A stretch of DNA of 41,859 nucleotides from Gammaproteobacteria bacterium (GTDB taxonomy: Bacteria; Pseudomonadota; Gammaproteobacteria; UBA6429; Thiohalophilaceae), in the NCBI GenBank assembly GCA_016194635.1, contig JACQBC010000008.1, positions 1 to 41,859 of the forward strand, read 5' to 3'. How positions within the stretch are numbered: position 1 is the first letter of the stretch; each line of letters starts with the position of its first letter. Of this stretch, positions 32,288 to 40,929 are shown one piece after another. Below the pieces are notes generated by a model. The model was given only the letters and a program-made list of their open reading frames with translations. It was not told the DNA's origin and searched no databases. The position numbers and the translations under genes were made by a program.

Positions 32288-33544
32288 TTGACCCACCGAT
32301 CATTAAATTTTAACCGCAATGGTGACAAACAAAACTCTAGCTTCTTTGAAGAGTATTTACTGAAACTCTTAGAGGAGCGCGATCGCATCGGAGTGACCAA
32401 TCTGATTGGTGAGATCGACGCCTTGATGCTGACGGTGGATCCCGGTCATTCAATTGACTATATCGCCGAACTGGCGTTAATGACACCGTACGAATATCTG
32501 GTGACGCTAGAAAGTGAATCGCACTGGACCCATGTGCTGCGTATCGACATGAACTCACCGGATTTTTTGGTGCGTGAAGTCAAAGACCCGAACACCCGGG
32601 GCATCTTCCGCAGTCTGAATGAGGTCTATCCGATCGGCGCCAAGAAACCCAATTGCCGTTACATGGGCGAAATTTTCAGAGTATCCAATCTGCACGATGT
32701 CGTACAATTACAAAGCGAACGCGAGTTTCGATTTTTTACCCAAAATGATATTCGCAAACTGGAACTACCCGGCAATATCGCCATTTCCAAACCCTCGCCG
32801 TACACCCATAATATCATCGGCTATCTCGAACGCCCGCTCGATCAATTACGGGTCTACGCCCTGGGGCTGAGCAGTATCCGCGAGGACGTGCAGGCCATGT
32901 CCCACTCGGCAAAGACTTTACAGAAACAATTAGGCATCGATACTCTGGTGCAACCCATTGATCACCTGGCCACGCGTGTTTATAGCCAAAACCGCGAGGT
33001 GGCAATTCTGGAATTTTTATCCTTATCCAGTTACTACTACTGGGGTTCTTACGATATTCACGATCAAAATTCTTCCACCAATGTCACCAAAAGCGTGCAC
33101 GTTGCAGAAGAAAGTCGCAGCCCGGCCAAGGTATTTACCGCCAGCAATACGCCGTATTTTGTCAATCATTTGGAAAAACGGCCCTCGCCCACGGAAAATT
33201 TTGTGCGTAATTATGGCCCGCGTCTGCACCATATCGCCTTTTCAGTGCGCGACGGTCAAACCCATCAGCAGTCCAATATTGACTACGTAGTGGATGCCAT
33301 CCGTCAACACGGCAAGGAATTTTTATTGCAGGTGATTGGTTCAGAGCAAGAAGGCCTCAAACAAATATTCTCCAGCGCGTCGGAACACTCCTCGTTGATC
33401 ATCGAATACGTGCAACGCTTTGGAAACTTTCAAGGGTTCTTTACTCACGGCAACGTGGCCGAGCTCACCCGCGCAGCGGGGGTGGAAGAAGAATTGATCG
33501 AACTCCAAAAAACAGCCGACAGTACTCATTCGACTCAACTTTGA
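32288..33544 (+). CDS. VOC-superfamily protein resembling 4-hydroxyphenylpyruvate dioxygenase
   Basis: 418 residues. The C-terminal half looks like the catalytic part of HPPD-type dioxygenases: a metal-ligand His in PIDHLATRV (H226), a second in RLHHIAFSV (H314/H315), and a Glu in LIIEYVQRFGNFQGF (E373), followed by the HPPD-like FTHGNVAELTRA. All three ligands of a mononuclear iron site can be placed. The N-terminal half (1-205) does not match HPPD by eye and may be a degenerate VOC domain or another fold. Spacing between ligands (89 and 58 residues) differs from classical HPPD. Translation probably begins at TTG 32288 after GGAG. It sits before the malic enzyme gene. Tyrosine breakdown is not supported by neighbours, so the substrate remains open. 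Confidence 0.7.
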   Translation: MTHRSLNFNRNGDKQNSSFFEEYLLKLLEERDRIGVTNLIGEIDALMLTVDPGHSIDYIAELALMTPYEYLVTLESESHWTHVLRIDMNSPDFLVREVKDPNTRGIFRSLNEVYPIGAKKPNCRYMGEIFRVSNLHDVVQLQSEREFRFFTQNDIRKLELPGNIAISKPSPYTHNIIGYLERPLDQLRVYALGLSSIREDVQAMSHSAKTLQKQLGIDTLVQPIDHLATRVYSQNREVAILEFLSLSSYYYWGSYDIHDQNSSTNVTKSVHVAEESRSPAKVFTASNTPYFVNHLEKRPSPTENFVRNYGPRLHHIAFSVRDGQTHQQSNIDYVVDAIRQHGKEFLLQVIGSEQEGLKQIFSSASEHSSLIIEYVQRFGNFQGFFTHGNVAELTRAAGVEEELIELQKTADSTHSTQL

Positions 33545-33623
33545 CACGGTTACCATCTCACCTATGGCAGCAATCCTATTCCGTCGTCCAGCCAGTAATG
33601 TCCAAAATGAAGGATCAAACACC

Positions 33624-34898
33624 ATGAATGCAGAGGCAAGCGATACAGCCGTTAAGCAACAGCGACGAGCCTTGGACTATCACGCCACACCTATCCCCGG
33701 TAAAATCGGCACCGCACTGCTCAAACCCTGCGAGACCCAAGCTGAATTAAGCCTGGCCTATACACCGGGCGTCGCGGCACCGGTATTGGAAATTGCCCGC
33801 GATCCGACCACCGCCTATGACTATACCAATAAAGGCAACACCGTCGCGGTGATTACCGATGGTACGGCGGTGCTGGGACTGGGCAATGTGGGCGCACTGG
33901 CGGCCAAACCGGTGATGGAAGGCAAGGGCGTGTTATTCAAGCGCTTCGCGGACATCAACGTGGTGGATATCGAGGTTAACAGCGACTCGCCGCAGCACTT
34001 CGTCGATGTCGTGGCTAGTATTGCCGGAGGGTTCGGTGGTATTAACCTGGAAGATATCGCGGCACCACATTGTTTTTATATCGAACAAGCACTACAAGCG
34101 CGGTTGGATATCCCGGTGTTTCACGACGACCAACACGGTACCTCGATCATCATTGCCGCCGCCTTACTCAATGCCCTGGAGTTACAAGCGAAACCCTTGA
34201 GCGCGGCGCGGATTGTGTGCCTGGGAGCCGGCGCTGCGGCCATGGCCTCGATGCGTTTGTTAAAACACCTGGGCGCTAGATCCGAATTGATCCGCATGGT
34301 GGATCGCAAGGGCGTGATTCGCCGTGCGCGCCAGGACTTAAACGCGCAGAAGCAAGAATTCGCCGGTGATTTTCCCGAGCAGAGTTTGGCGGATGTGATG
34401 CACGGGGCGGACGTCTTGATCGGTGTCTCAGGCCCCAACTTGGTAACACCACACATGATCAAAACCATGGCGAATAAACCGGTAGTATTCGCCTTGAGCA
34501 ATCCAGATCCGGAAATTCTACCGCAGCAGGCATACCTAGCGCGGGATGATCTGATCATGGCCACCGGCCGTTCGGATTATCCAAATCAAGTGAATAATGT
34601 CTTGGGCTTTCCGTTTATTTTTCGCGGTGCGCTGGACGTGCGGGCGACTTGCATCAATACCACAATGATCGTGGCGGCGGTTGAAGCCTTGACGCGATTA
34701 GCGCACGCCCCGGTACCTCACACAGTACTAAAAGCATACAACTGCGATAAGTTGTTGTTTGGTCCGAACTACATTATTCCCACCCCGTTTGATCCACGTT
34801 TAATGGATTACGTCGCAACCGCCGTGGCCAAAGCCGCGGTACAATCCGGTGTCGCACGCGCAGCGTATCCCGCGCATTACCCACCCATCATGGGTTAG
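33624..34898 (+). CDS. NADP-dependent malic enzyme (without phosphotransacetylase domain)
   Basis: Oxidatively decarboxylates malate to pyruvate and CO2. Seen: the N-terminal malic domain with LSLAYTPGVAAPV, DYTNKGNTVAVITDGTAVLGLGN, KGVLFKRFADINVVDIEV, the metal-site region FGGINLEDIAAP and PVFHDDQHGT; then an NAD(P)-binding domain with CLGAGAAAMASMRL and the FALSNPDPEI motif. It is MaeB-like but, at 424 residues, lacks the C-terminal phosphotransacetylase-like domain of E. coli MaeB. ATG 33624 is preferred: AAGGA lies ten bases upstream, and the earlier in-frame ATG at 33564 adds residues not seen in the family. It follows the VOC gene at 79 bp. Confidence 0.92.
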   Translation: MNAEASDTAVKQQRRALDYHATPIPGKIGTALLKPCETQAELSLAYTPGVAAPVLEIARDPTTAYDYTNKGNTVAVITDGTAVLGLGNVGALAAKPVMEGKGVLFKRFADINVVDIEVNSDSPQHFVDVVASIAGGFGGINLEDIAAPHCFYIEQALQARLDIPVFHDDQHGTSIIIAAALLNALELQAKPLSAARIVCLGAGAAAMASMRLLKHLGARSELIRMVDRKGVIRRARQDLNAQKQEFAGDFPEQSLADVMHGADVLIGVSGPNLVTPHMIKTMANKPVVFALSNPDPEILPQQAYLARDDLIMATGRSDYPNQVNNVLGFPFIFRGALDVRATCINTTMIVAAVEALTRLAHAPVPHTVLKAYNCDKLLFGPNYIIPTPFDPRLMDYVATAVAKAAVQSGVARAAYPAHYPPIMG

Positions 34899-35010
34899 AT
34901 GACGCGAGCGTCGGCGCACTAGGCGCTGTGGTTGGTAACCGCGGCGAGGTTTGAAATTGTTATTTTAGTCAAATTCATAGTAACCGATTCAACTATGGAG
35001 AGAAAACAAC

Positions 35011-35481
35011 GTGGATATCAGTTTTTTAGCCGACCGCCCAGAGTTCATCAATACCCTCGCCCCATGGGTATACGAATACTGGCGGCCGTTACTTCCACAG
35101 GATACCCTCGCAGCACGCATCGCAAAGTTTCAAACCCATCTGAATCACCAGACCCTTCCGATCGCCTGGGTGGCGCATGACAGATCACAAGTATTCGGCA
35201 CCGCCGCGCTGCGCGCAGATGATCTTCCCAGCCATAAAAATCTCAGCCCCTGGCTTGGCGGCGTATTCGTCGCCCCGCAATTTCGTAGGCGCGGTATCGG
35301 TAGCGCACTTTGTTCGATGGTAGAACAACAAGCAAAGCACCTGCACGGCGTCACAACACTCTACCTGTTTACCCTCGATAAGCAGCACTGGTACAGCAGC
35401 CTTGGCTGGAGTTTATTCGAGCCCTGCCGCTGGTGTGGTCAAGCGGGCGATATCCTGTTCAAGAAACTGCGGGCGGATTAA
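35011..35481 (+). CDS. GNAT family N-acetyltransferase
   Basis: 156-residue acetyl-CoA-dependent acetyltransferase. Seen: strand 4 and motif A as LGGVFVAPQFRRRGIGSAL, with the acetyl-CoA pyrophosphate loop RRRGIG, and motif B in LYLFTLDKQHWYSSLGWSLFEPC. The start is GTG 35011, with GGAGAG about eleven bases upstream. The acceptor substrate cannot be told from sequence. It is the last ordinary chromosomal gene before the accessory region. Confidence 0.85.
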   Translation: MDISFLADRPEFINTLAPWVYEYWRPLLPQDTLAARIAKFQTHLNHQTLPIAWVAHDRSQVFGTAALRADDLPSHKNLSPWLGGVFVAPQFRRRGIGSALCSMVEQQAKHLHGVTTLYLFTLDKQHWYSSLGWSLFEPCRWCGQAGDILFKKLRAD

Positions 35482-35572
35482 CAACGCGATCAAATTTACT
35501 TGCTGCACGTGCTGGTCTTCATCGACACCTGGCCATATGGGATTGATTAACTTTCCTATAAAACCCTATCAA

Positions 35573-35643
35573 CGCTCACTTCAAACTGACCCACCAGTGC
35601 TCACCAGGAATTGCATCCCTTCGCTCACATCAAATTGACCCAC
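35573..35643. repeat. pair of 22-bp repeats, possible IS21-type end remnant
   Basis: CGCTCACTTCAAACTGACCC-type units at 35573-35594 and 35622-35643 agree at 20 of 22 bases and are 49 bp apart. Multiple direct copies of a TGACCCAC/GTGGGTCA sequence resemble the repeated ends of IS21-family elements as I recall them. No transposase reading frame is present, so if mobile it is only a remnant. Family assignment is tentative. Confidence 0.4.
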
Positions 35644-35665
35644 TGCCGGTTAAGGAAATTAGTTT

Positions 35666-35820
35666 GCGTAGCCCGGAGGTAATGAGATGGAAACCGGGCG
35701 GGTAACATTATCACACGCATGCCAGCAACCCGTTACCTCGATACCTGGTCGTGCCGTTCATCTTTGCAGTGTTACCGTGTTTGCAATCCCGGATTCCGTT
35801 ACACTGCATCCGGGCTACGC
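35666..35820. mobile_element. 155-bp MITE/REP-like element
   Basis: Perfect 12-bp terminal inverted repeats GCGTAGCCCGGA (35666-35677) and TCCGGGCTACGC (35809-35820) enclose internal hairpins: GCCCGG...CCGGGC in the left arm and CCCGGAT (35788) / ATCCGGG (35808) in the right arm. It has no coding capacity. GTAGCCCGGAT-type repeats of this kind are widespread in gamma- and betaproteobacteria and are probably moved by transposases acting in trans. Confidence 0.65.
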
Positions 35821-35922
35821 ATGCTTATGAGTTTTGATAAACGTCCAGAATGAATTTATAGCATCGACGGTATATTAGTAAAATTTGCGTTTTGACCCTG
35901 ATTTTCTTGGACTTCATGGCAT

Positions 35923-36345
35923 TCAGTCCAACCTACGCGCTATATCCTGGCCACGATAAGTTATTAAACTTAATCGTACTGCTACGATATCAACCACACA
36001 CCCTCCCTCAATATGTAAATATAGAAAACTATCGATGCCAAATGAATCGTTATTTTCATATGGTATATAACCATATCCAATTTTTTTTAAAATGGCATGT
36101 ATGTTGTCCTTTGAAATCTCCTGTAACTTAATTTCGCCAACATAATAATGCCGATCCACGACCAAATCTTGTTTTGAAAAAGCAAAATCAATTATATTTT
36201 CAGCTTTTATAATTGTTTTGCTTTTTTCATCTCCTGAAAAGGACAATGTAATTGTAAGCTCATTAAAATCATCGCTTGGCTTTAGACTTTCAAGCTCAAA
36301 GTCTTTTAATCTATTAATTTTATCAATTAACTCATTAATGTTCAT
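35923..36345 (-). CDS. putative immunity protein for Rhs tip D
   Basis: 140-residue protein with no family I recognise. It is cytoplasmic-looking (no signal or membrane segment), acidic and rich in Ile, Asp and Lys. It begins 4 bp after the stop of toxin tip D on the same strand, the normal position for an immunity gene. The coding sequence is visibly A/T-rich compared with the housekeeping genes of the window, which suggests transfer. Nothing else is known; the immunity role rests on position, size and base composition. Confidence 0.6.
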   Translation of the reverse strand: MNINELIDKINRLKDFELESLKPSDDFNELTITLSFSGDEKSKTIIKAENIIDFAFSKQDLVVDRHYYVGEIKLQEISKDNIHAILKKIGYGYIPYENNDSFGIDSFLYLHIEGGCVVDIVAVRLSLITYRGQDIARRLD

Positions 36346-36349
36346 ATAA

Positions 36350-37336
36350 TTATTTATTTATAATTTCACTTGTTCCATGAGTGTCACTACCTGGACTATG
36401 TGGTATTACATTACCATCTGGCCCATATCTTGGTCCATATTTTTTACCAGGATACTTCGGACCTACTCGGACTATCTCACCATTAGGTCTTATCCATATA
36501 CTGCTTCCATCTGGATTTGTCCATTCTTGATATCCACCTGCTGTCTGTTTTGGCTTTTTTGTAAACCCATTCTCTTTGAGGATTTTTTCAGCCTCATCTT
36601 CAGAAACTCCTGTTAAATTAGGCGTATCTTCAGCACCGCAACTCTTTGCTTCATCACTATCTGATGGCGTGTTGCTTTGTGCTATAGGAAGTACATTATC
36701 GTTAGGGAAAGGAGAGATTGTAGACCCTGGCGGCACTACACCTGGGATACCTCTTTCTCCGGCCCTTTGAACTTCTTGATATAGATAAACGCTAATAAGT
36801 ACTGCCGCAGTACCGTATACCACAACTGGTACTAATACTTGTGCAAACTGACCAGACGAGTCAATCCAACCAATCGGATTTCCTCCCACATACCCATACG
36901 TATTCAGTCCACCACCCAACCCAATGGGATCACTGGTGATATATCTACCCGATTGAGGATCATAATACCGATTATAGTTATAGTGCAGCCCCGACTCTTG
37001 GTCAAAATACTGTCCGGCGAAGCGCAGGTTCATTGTCACTTTCACCCCATCTCCATCAGGGTCTTCATTGGCCAGGCCCACCCCAAACGGATCACTGTCC
37101 CAGCGCCACACGACTTTTTGTGTGGCGTCGGTCATCGTCCGTGGCGTGCCGAGCTGATCAGTGTGGAGGTAATACACATTCCCTTGTTGGCTGACGGCCA
37201 CCGGAACGCCGTTTAAGTAATAGTATTCCACTTGCGTCACGCCTGCCGGGTCGAGTTCGGCCAGCAGTTCGCCGTTTAATCCATACACGTAGGTCGTGGT
37301 GATGCCATTGACGGTTTTGGTAATGCGTTGATTCAA
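36350..37336 (-). CDS. orphan Rhs core fragment with C-terminal toxin tip D
   Basis: Residues 1-160 are the end of an Rhs/YD core ([55 protein letters not shown]). A variable tip follows: a hydrophobic segment (about 168-187, VLVPVVVYGTAAVLISVYLY), a linker, then a compact C-terminal domain with GYQEWTNPDGSSIWIRPNGE and GPRYGPDGNVIPHSPGSDTHG. The end domain has the look of a small ribonuclease-like polymorphic toxin but I cannot assign a family. The frame is closed by TAG directly before the first core codon (TTG at 37336), so there is no real start. It is a displaced tip that would be expressed only after recombination with a full rhs gene, or from an internal start. Confidence 0.75.
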   Translation of the reverse strand: MNQRITKTVNGITTTYVYGLNGELLAELDPAGVTQVEYYYLNGVPVAVSQQGNVYYLHTDQLGTPRTMTDATQKVVWRWDSDPFGVGLANEDPDGDGVKVTMNLRFAGQYFDQESGLHYNYNRYYDPQSGRYITSDPIGLGGGLNTYGYVGGNPIGWIDSSGQFAQVLVPVVVYGTAAVLISVYLYQEVQRAGERGIPGVVPPGSTISPFPNDNVLPIAQSNTPSDSDEAKSCGAEDTPNLTGVSEDEAEKILKENGFTKKPKQTAGGYQEWTNPDGSSIWIRPNGEIVRVGPKYPGKKYGPRYGPDGNVIPHSPGSDTHGTSEIINK

Positions 37337-37337
37337 C
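37197..37337 (-). repeat. 141-bp exact repeat of the window end (copy 1; copy 2 at 41719-41859)
   Basis: Bases 37197-37337 and 41719-41859 are identical over 141 bp (offset 4522). Copy 1 then continues into unrelated sequence, whereas copy 2 stops exactly at the last base of the window. The wider core segments (about 36856-37337 and 41373-41859) are highly similar. Related but more diverged core segments lie at about 40247-40427 and 38347-39136. Confidence 0.9.
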
Positions 37338-37391
37338 TATATGTCCTAGATCTTCTTTCCCTTTTGATCTCTTGTGACCCCAAATATCTTT

Positions 37392-37742
37392 CTAGATCTT
37401 GTGTTTTTGCGAAAGCTGAATGGCTCCATCCAATTTTCGCCGGGTTGACTTAGAAAGAGCAGGATTCTTCTTTAAGTATTCCTGCACTGTTAGTACAACA
37501 AAACTTACAGGATTTTCAGCAGGACTAATCCTTGATATTTCAACTTCTACAACTTTATTCCCGTTAACTAGGACGGTATAAATATCTTCTCCCTGTTCAG
37601 GAATCCATCCAATAATAAAAACATCGTCTGTCATATCAGGAAATTTGGCGCGAAGCGCTGATAATAGTTCAGCGCTATTTTCGCCGCTTAAAAATTTTTC
37701 CTTTGACTGTAACAGCTCATCATTCAATGTAGATGACTTCAT
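37392..37742 (-). CDS. putative immunity protein for Rhs tip C
   Basis: 116-residue soluble protein, no recognised family. Predicted alpha/beta with a central strand pair around VFIIGWIPEQGEDIYTVLVNGNKVVEVEI and a basic helical end, KSTRRKLDGAIQLSQKHK. Its ATG overlaps the stop of toxin tip C by 4 bp, the usual sign of a coupled toxin-immunity pair. No membrane segment, consistent with a cytoplasmic target of tip C. Confidence 0.65.
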   Translation of the reverse strand: MKSSTLNDELLQSKEKFLSGENSAELLSALRAKFPDMTDDVFIIGWIPEQGEDIYTVLVNGNKVVEVEISRISPAENPVSFVVLTVQEYLKKNPALSKSTRRKLDGAIQLSQKHKI

Positions 37743-39208
37743 TTCAATACACCTGGAAATACCGTTATTAAATTGCCGTATTTATCAGACATGGTTGTCA
37801 TAATTGAAGTAGTAGCATTCCCATTCATCGCATCAATTCCGATAGTTCGCCCCATGTCAATTTCCCGTACATATCGAAGACCATCAGCACTTTCGACAGT
37901 TCTAGACACTGGAGTCCCAACCACTTGCTTGCTCTGCAATAAAGATTTCAACTCGCTTTGGCTAACAGAAAACTGGCTTGCATTGGGTTGACCTGAGAAA
38001 TGCCGTTTCAGAACATGCGCCCAACCCTCATTGGAAACATTTATCCTTGATTGAACGCGACCAGGAACACCAGCTAACCCCTCTGCAGCAACCGCTCTTG
38101 CACCCAACCAACCCGACGCTGCACCAATGCCACCACCAAACAAAGCGCCCCACCCTGCACCATGTAAACCTGCATCATTAACTTCACCCCAATTGACACA
38201 GCCTTTAGATAAATACTGTCCGGCAGCATTAATACCAGCACCAACTACATAACCACCAACTGCACCACTAGCCGCGCCCCTTGCAGTTTGCTGCGCGATA
38301 ACCATCATTGCTTCAATACACGCCGGACTGACATCACAAGATGTCGCTAAACCGTAAGGATCGGTTGCACCAATCGGATTCCCCCCTACATACCCATACG
38401 TATTCAGCCCACCACCAAGTCCAATCGGATCAGAAGTCACATACCGCCCCGTCTGCGGGTCGTAGTACCGATGGTAGTTGTAGTGTAGCCCCGACTCTTG
38501 ATCGAAATACTGTCCTGCAAACCGCAAGTTCATGGTCACTTTCACGCCATCGCCATCCGGATCATCATTCGCCGCACCCACCCCAAACGGATCACTGTCC
38601 CAGCGCCACACGACTTTTTGTGTGGCGTCGGTCAGCGTGCGGGGCGTGCCGAGGTGGTCGGTGTGGATGTAATACACATTGCCTTGACGGATCTCTGCCA
38701 GCGGCGCGCCATGGAGATAGACATACTCGGTCACGCCATTGGCATCGTTCGCGGCTTCACTGAGCAACTCGCCATTCAGACCATAGGTGTAATTCGTGCT
38801 GACCCCATTAACGGTCTTCATCACCCGTTGATTCAACGCGTTGTAGGCATACGTTGCGTCATTGACGCCCAACAAGCGATTCAGAGTGCCATAACCAAGT
38901 GTCATACCACGCAATGACGTGGAATTGCCGTTGGCATCCACTGACACGATCGCGCCGTTGATGACACTCATGACATTGGTGGCAAGTTGATAGTCGTACG
39001 TGGTGGTCGTGCTAGCCACGACATCACTGCGGCGATTGCCATTTTTATCGAAGTTATAATCGCGTGCACCGAACGACCCCGACGCTGTGTCCACTCGATC
39101 CAAGGCATCGTAGTTAAATAGCGTGGTCAGCCCCGACAGAGAACTTTGTGATACGTTTATAATTAGTCTGCCAAATTTAACGCTGTGAGTGAATTGCATA
39201 CATCGCAA
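37739..39208 (-). CDS. orphan Rhs core fragment with C-terminal toxin tip C
   Basis: Carries the longest core fragment in the array: about residues 25-285, with YD-type repeats (FNYDALDRVDTASG, YNFDKNGNRRSD, YAYNALNQRVMKTVNG) and the final [15 protein letters not shown]. The tip (about 288-489) has a Gly/Ala-rich hydrophobic stretch (310-375) that may aid membrane passage, then a C-terminal domain with GWAHVLKRHFSG, SQFSVSQSELKSLLQS, YVREIDMGRTIGID and a closing YGNLITVFPGVLK. The WxHVxxRH motif and strand pattern suggest a nuclease, perhaps of the ribonuclease-like toxin fold, but this is not certain. The first 24 residues read through the end of the previous immunity gene in another frame, so no authentic start exists. 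Confidence 0.75.
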   Translation of the reverse strand: MRCMQFTHSVKFGRLIINVSQSSLSGLTTLFNYDALDRVDTASGSFGARDYNFDKNGNRRSDVVASTTTTYDYQLATNVMSVINGAIVSVDANGNSTSLRGMTLGYGTLNRLLGVNDATYAYNALNQRVMKTVNGVSTNYTYGLNGELLSEAANDANGVTEYVYLHGAPLAEIRQGNVYYIHTDHLGTPRTLTDATQKVVWRWDSDPFGVGAANDDPDGDGVKVTMNLRFAGQYFDQESGLHYNYHRYYDPQTGRYVTSDPIGLGGGLNTYGYVGGNPIGATDPYGLATSCDVSPACIEAMMVIAQQTARGAASGAVGGYVVGAGINAAGQYLSKGCVNWGEVNDAGLHGAGWGALFGGGIGAASGWLGARAVAAEGLAGVPGRVQSRINVSNEGWAHVLKRHFSGQPNASQFSVSQSELKSLLQSKQVVGTPVSRTVESADGLRYVREIDMGRTIGIDAMNGNATTSIMTTMSDKYGNLITVFPGVLK

Positions 39209-39831
39209 TAATAATAAACCACTTGGACATAATTATTCTCTACAAACCCCCTGTCCCAATCCGTTTTATCCGATACCGTTGAAAAAAAATTCATTTTATT
39301 TTTACAAATCGCACATACAGGGATTTGTGGTGCATTTACCAAATAAGGGGTGCCACCAAGTTGATGGCGTGGCATACATAGATCTGGCCGTTCTTTTTGA
39401 ATTACCCATTCATCCACTACGTCATCATTCAAATCAATAATTACCTGTTGGTCCATGTCTGATATTTCGATTAACCCAACATGTCTCTCCGGAAAGTTTA
39501 ACGGGTAGCTCGGGTAGGGGAAATCCTGATAGCTTTTTCCAGAGTTAAATGCAAGCAGCGTTACCATACTATCTTCCATCACTTGGTATGAGAAGGGCAT
39601 TTGTGATAATTCACATGTCCAGCAGTACAAAAGATGAATATACTGGCTTCGTGATTGTACCGGTATGCGCTTATCCCGCATATCAAATGAAAAAAACCGT
39701 AGCAGCGGCTTGTTGCAGTTCGGGCATTCCGCTCCTACAATTGAGTGCCGACCACAGAACACATGAGTGGCCGCATTTTCAATACGGTTAGGAAGGGTAA
39801 TTATAAGATGATACCCTTTTGCTATTGCCAT
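39163..39831 (-). CDS. Cys-rich putative immunity protein for Rhs tip B (DUF1963/YwqG-like)
   Basis: 222-residue protein with four CxxC pairs (ECPNC, CWTC, CAIC, CDVC), likely zinc-binding. The middle motif HQLGGTPYLVN and the following PVCAICKNKMNFFSTV resemble DUF1963/YwqG-type proteins, which occur as immunity proteins for polymorphic toxins. The start overlaps the stop of toxin tip B by one base (TAATG). If the pair is functional it should bind the nuclease tip in the cytoplasm. The family link is by eye and needs a profile search. Confidence 0.6.
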   Translation of the reverse strand: MAIAKGYHLIITLPNRIENAATHVFCGRHSIVGAECPNCNKPLLRFFSFDMRDKRIPVQSRSQYIHLLYCWTCELSQMPFSYQVMEDSMVTLLAFNSGKSYQDFPYPSYPLNFPERHVGLIEISDMDQQVIIDLNDDVVDEWVIQKERPDLCMPRHQLGGTPYLVNAPQIPVCAICKNKMNFFSTVSDKTDWDRGFVENNYVQVVYYYCDVCNSLTALNLAD

Positions 39832-40460
39832 TAATTAATACCTATCCACCACCTGCGACACATACCTTTAAAACAATCAGGATTAAGACCACCACCGCCT
39901 CCACCACCTGCTTTACTATTACTCCTAGCCGGATAAGTTTTACAACTTCCTATATTTTCGTGTATCGTGTCGTTAAAGTTCTTAATCTCAGGAACTTCTG
40001 AATGCAAAATCTTATTCAAGAATGATTCCGCCTCTGCAGCGGACATTTTACTTGGATCAATATTATTCTTGTCAATCCATTTTGACCATTCTGAATTCAC
40101 AGCTTTGTTATATTCCTTGTGTTCCACACTCCAGCCGTGTCCATCGGGCACCTCACCTGTAGTCGAATTCTTAAACACGCTATATGCTTCCTGCGACAAC
40201 CCCCAGTCCCGATATAACGACTGAGGTACATAGTGATGGCCTTCTGCCAATCCTAGAGGATCAATCTCGTCAATTGGATTCCCCCCTACATACCCATACG
40301 TATTCAACCCTCCTATGAGCCCCAGCGGATCACTGGTGACATACCTTCCAGACTGCGGGTCGTAATAACGGAAATAATTATAATGCAGCCCCGACTCTTG
40401 GTCAAAATATTGTCCCGCGAATCGCCGTACTTGCGTCGGATCAACCGATGTCTGACACAC
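39831..40460 (-). CDS. orphan Rhs core fragment with HNH-like nuclease tip B
   Basis: Only about 60 core residues remain ([18 protein letters not shown] to [15 protein letters not shown]), joined abruptly to ten unrelated residues that overlap the previous immunity gene. The tip (about 72-209) opens [17 protein letters not shown] and has [14 protein letters not shown] and later an FND segment. The pairs H75/H76, H108 and H114 fit an HNH/endonuclease VII-type toxin (the GHH/AHH/LHH groups of polymorphic toxins). A Gly run (185-191) precedes a Cys/Trp-rich end, which is odd for this class. The GTG at 40460 is not a plausible natural start, so this is a displaced tip. Confidence 0.72.
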   Translation of the reverse strand: MCQTSVDPTQVRRFAGQYFDQESGLHYNYFRYYDPQSGRYVTSDPLGLIGGLNTYGYVGGNPIDEIDPLGLAEGHHYVPQSLYRDWGLSQEAYSVFKNSTTGEVPDGHGWSVEHKEYNKAVNSEWSKWIDKNNIDPSKMSAAEAESFLNKILHSEVPEIKNFNDTIHENIGSCKTYPARSNSKAGGGGGGGLNPDCFKGMCRRWWIGIN

Positions 40461-40929
40461 AGGACTTCTTTATCTTATAACCCGCTATGGAAAATATTGC
40501 GAATATAACAACGAAACTTGTCAGCGCATTCAAAAATAAACGAGGTACGCCGTGTATTAATGTTGAAAATGCGGTTGCAAGCGCAAACGCAATTATATCT
40601 GACTGATTAAAAACCATAACAAGAAAAGTCTGCAAAAATGCAATCACGAGAAAGCGAGAAAAATCATTTTTTGCATCTAATTGAAGTAAACGAATCAGTA
40701 TAAAGAAGAACACAGCCACGAAAGGTAAATAAAACAGCCAACTAAATAGGGTGCCAGTAAAAAGCACATCTACTGAAGTTATCTCGTGTAAAAAAACCCG
40801 CCATTCGGATCGAAGTGCAGGATACAACCAATTGTGAATTACATTACCCAGTATCGTTCCTGCGACGCTCCCCAGAAATGACAAAGTAATAACACTGAAT
40901 ATTAATTTTTTATTCACAAAAGACCTCAT
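40441..40929 (-). CDS. membrane immunity protein for Rhs tip A
   Basis: 162-residue protein with four clear membrane segments (about 9-28, 55-80, 90-110 and 130-150) and short loops. No enzymatic motif. Its start overlaps the stop of toxin tip A by 4 bp (ATGA). A membrane location fits protection against a toxin that works on peptidoglycan or in the periplasm, unlike the soluble immunity proteins of tips B-D. Family not recognised. Confidence 0.7.
   Translation of the reverse strand: MRSFVNKKLIFSVITLSFLGSVAGTILGNVIHNWLYPALRSEWRVFLHEITSVDVLFTGTLFSWLFYLPFVAVFFFILIRLLQLDAKNDFSRFLVIAFLQTFLVMVFNQSDIIAFALATAFSTLIHGVPRLFLNALTSFVVIFAIFSIAGYKIKKSCVSDIG

Noticed and set aside
38341-38917. Long plus-strand frames opposite the Rhs core
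   Set aside because: His/Arg-rich shadow frames of the conserved Rhs core with no ribosome site; similar shadows recur opposite other core copies.
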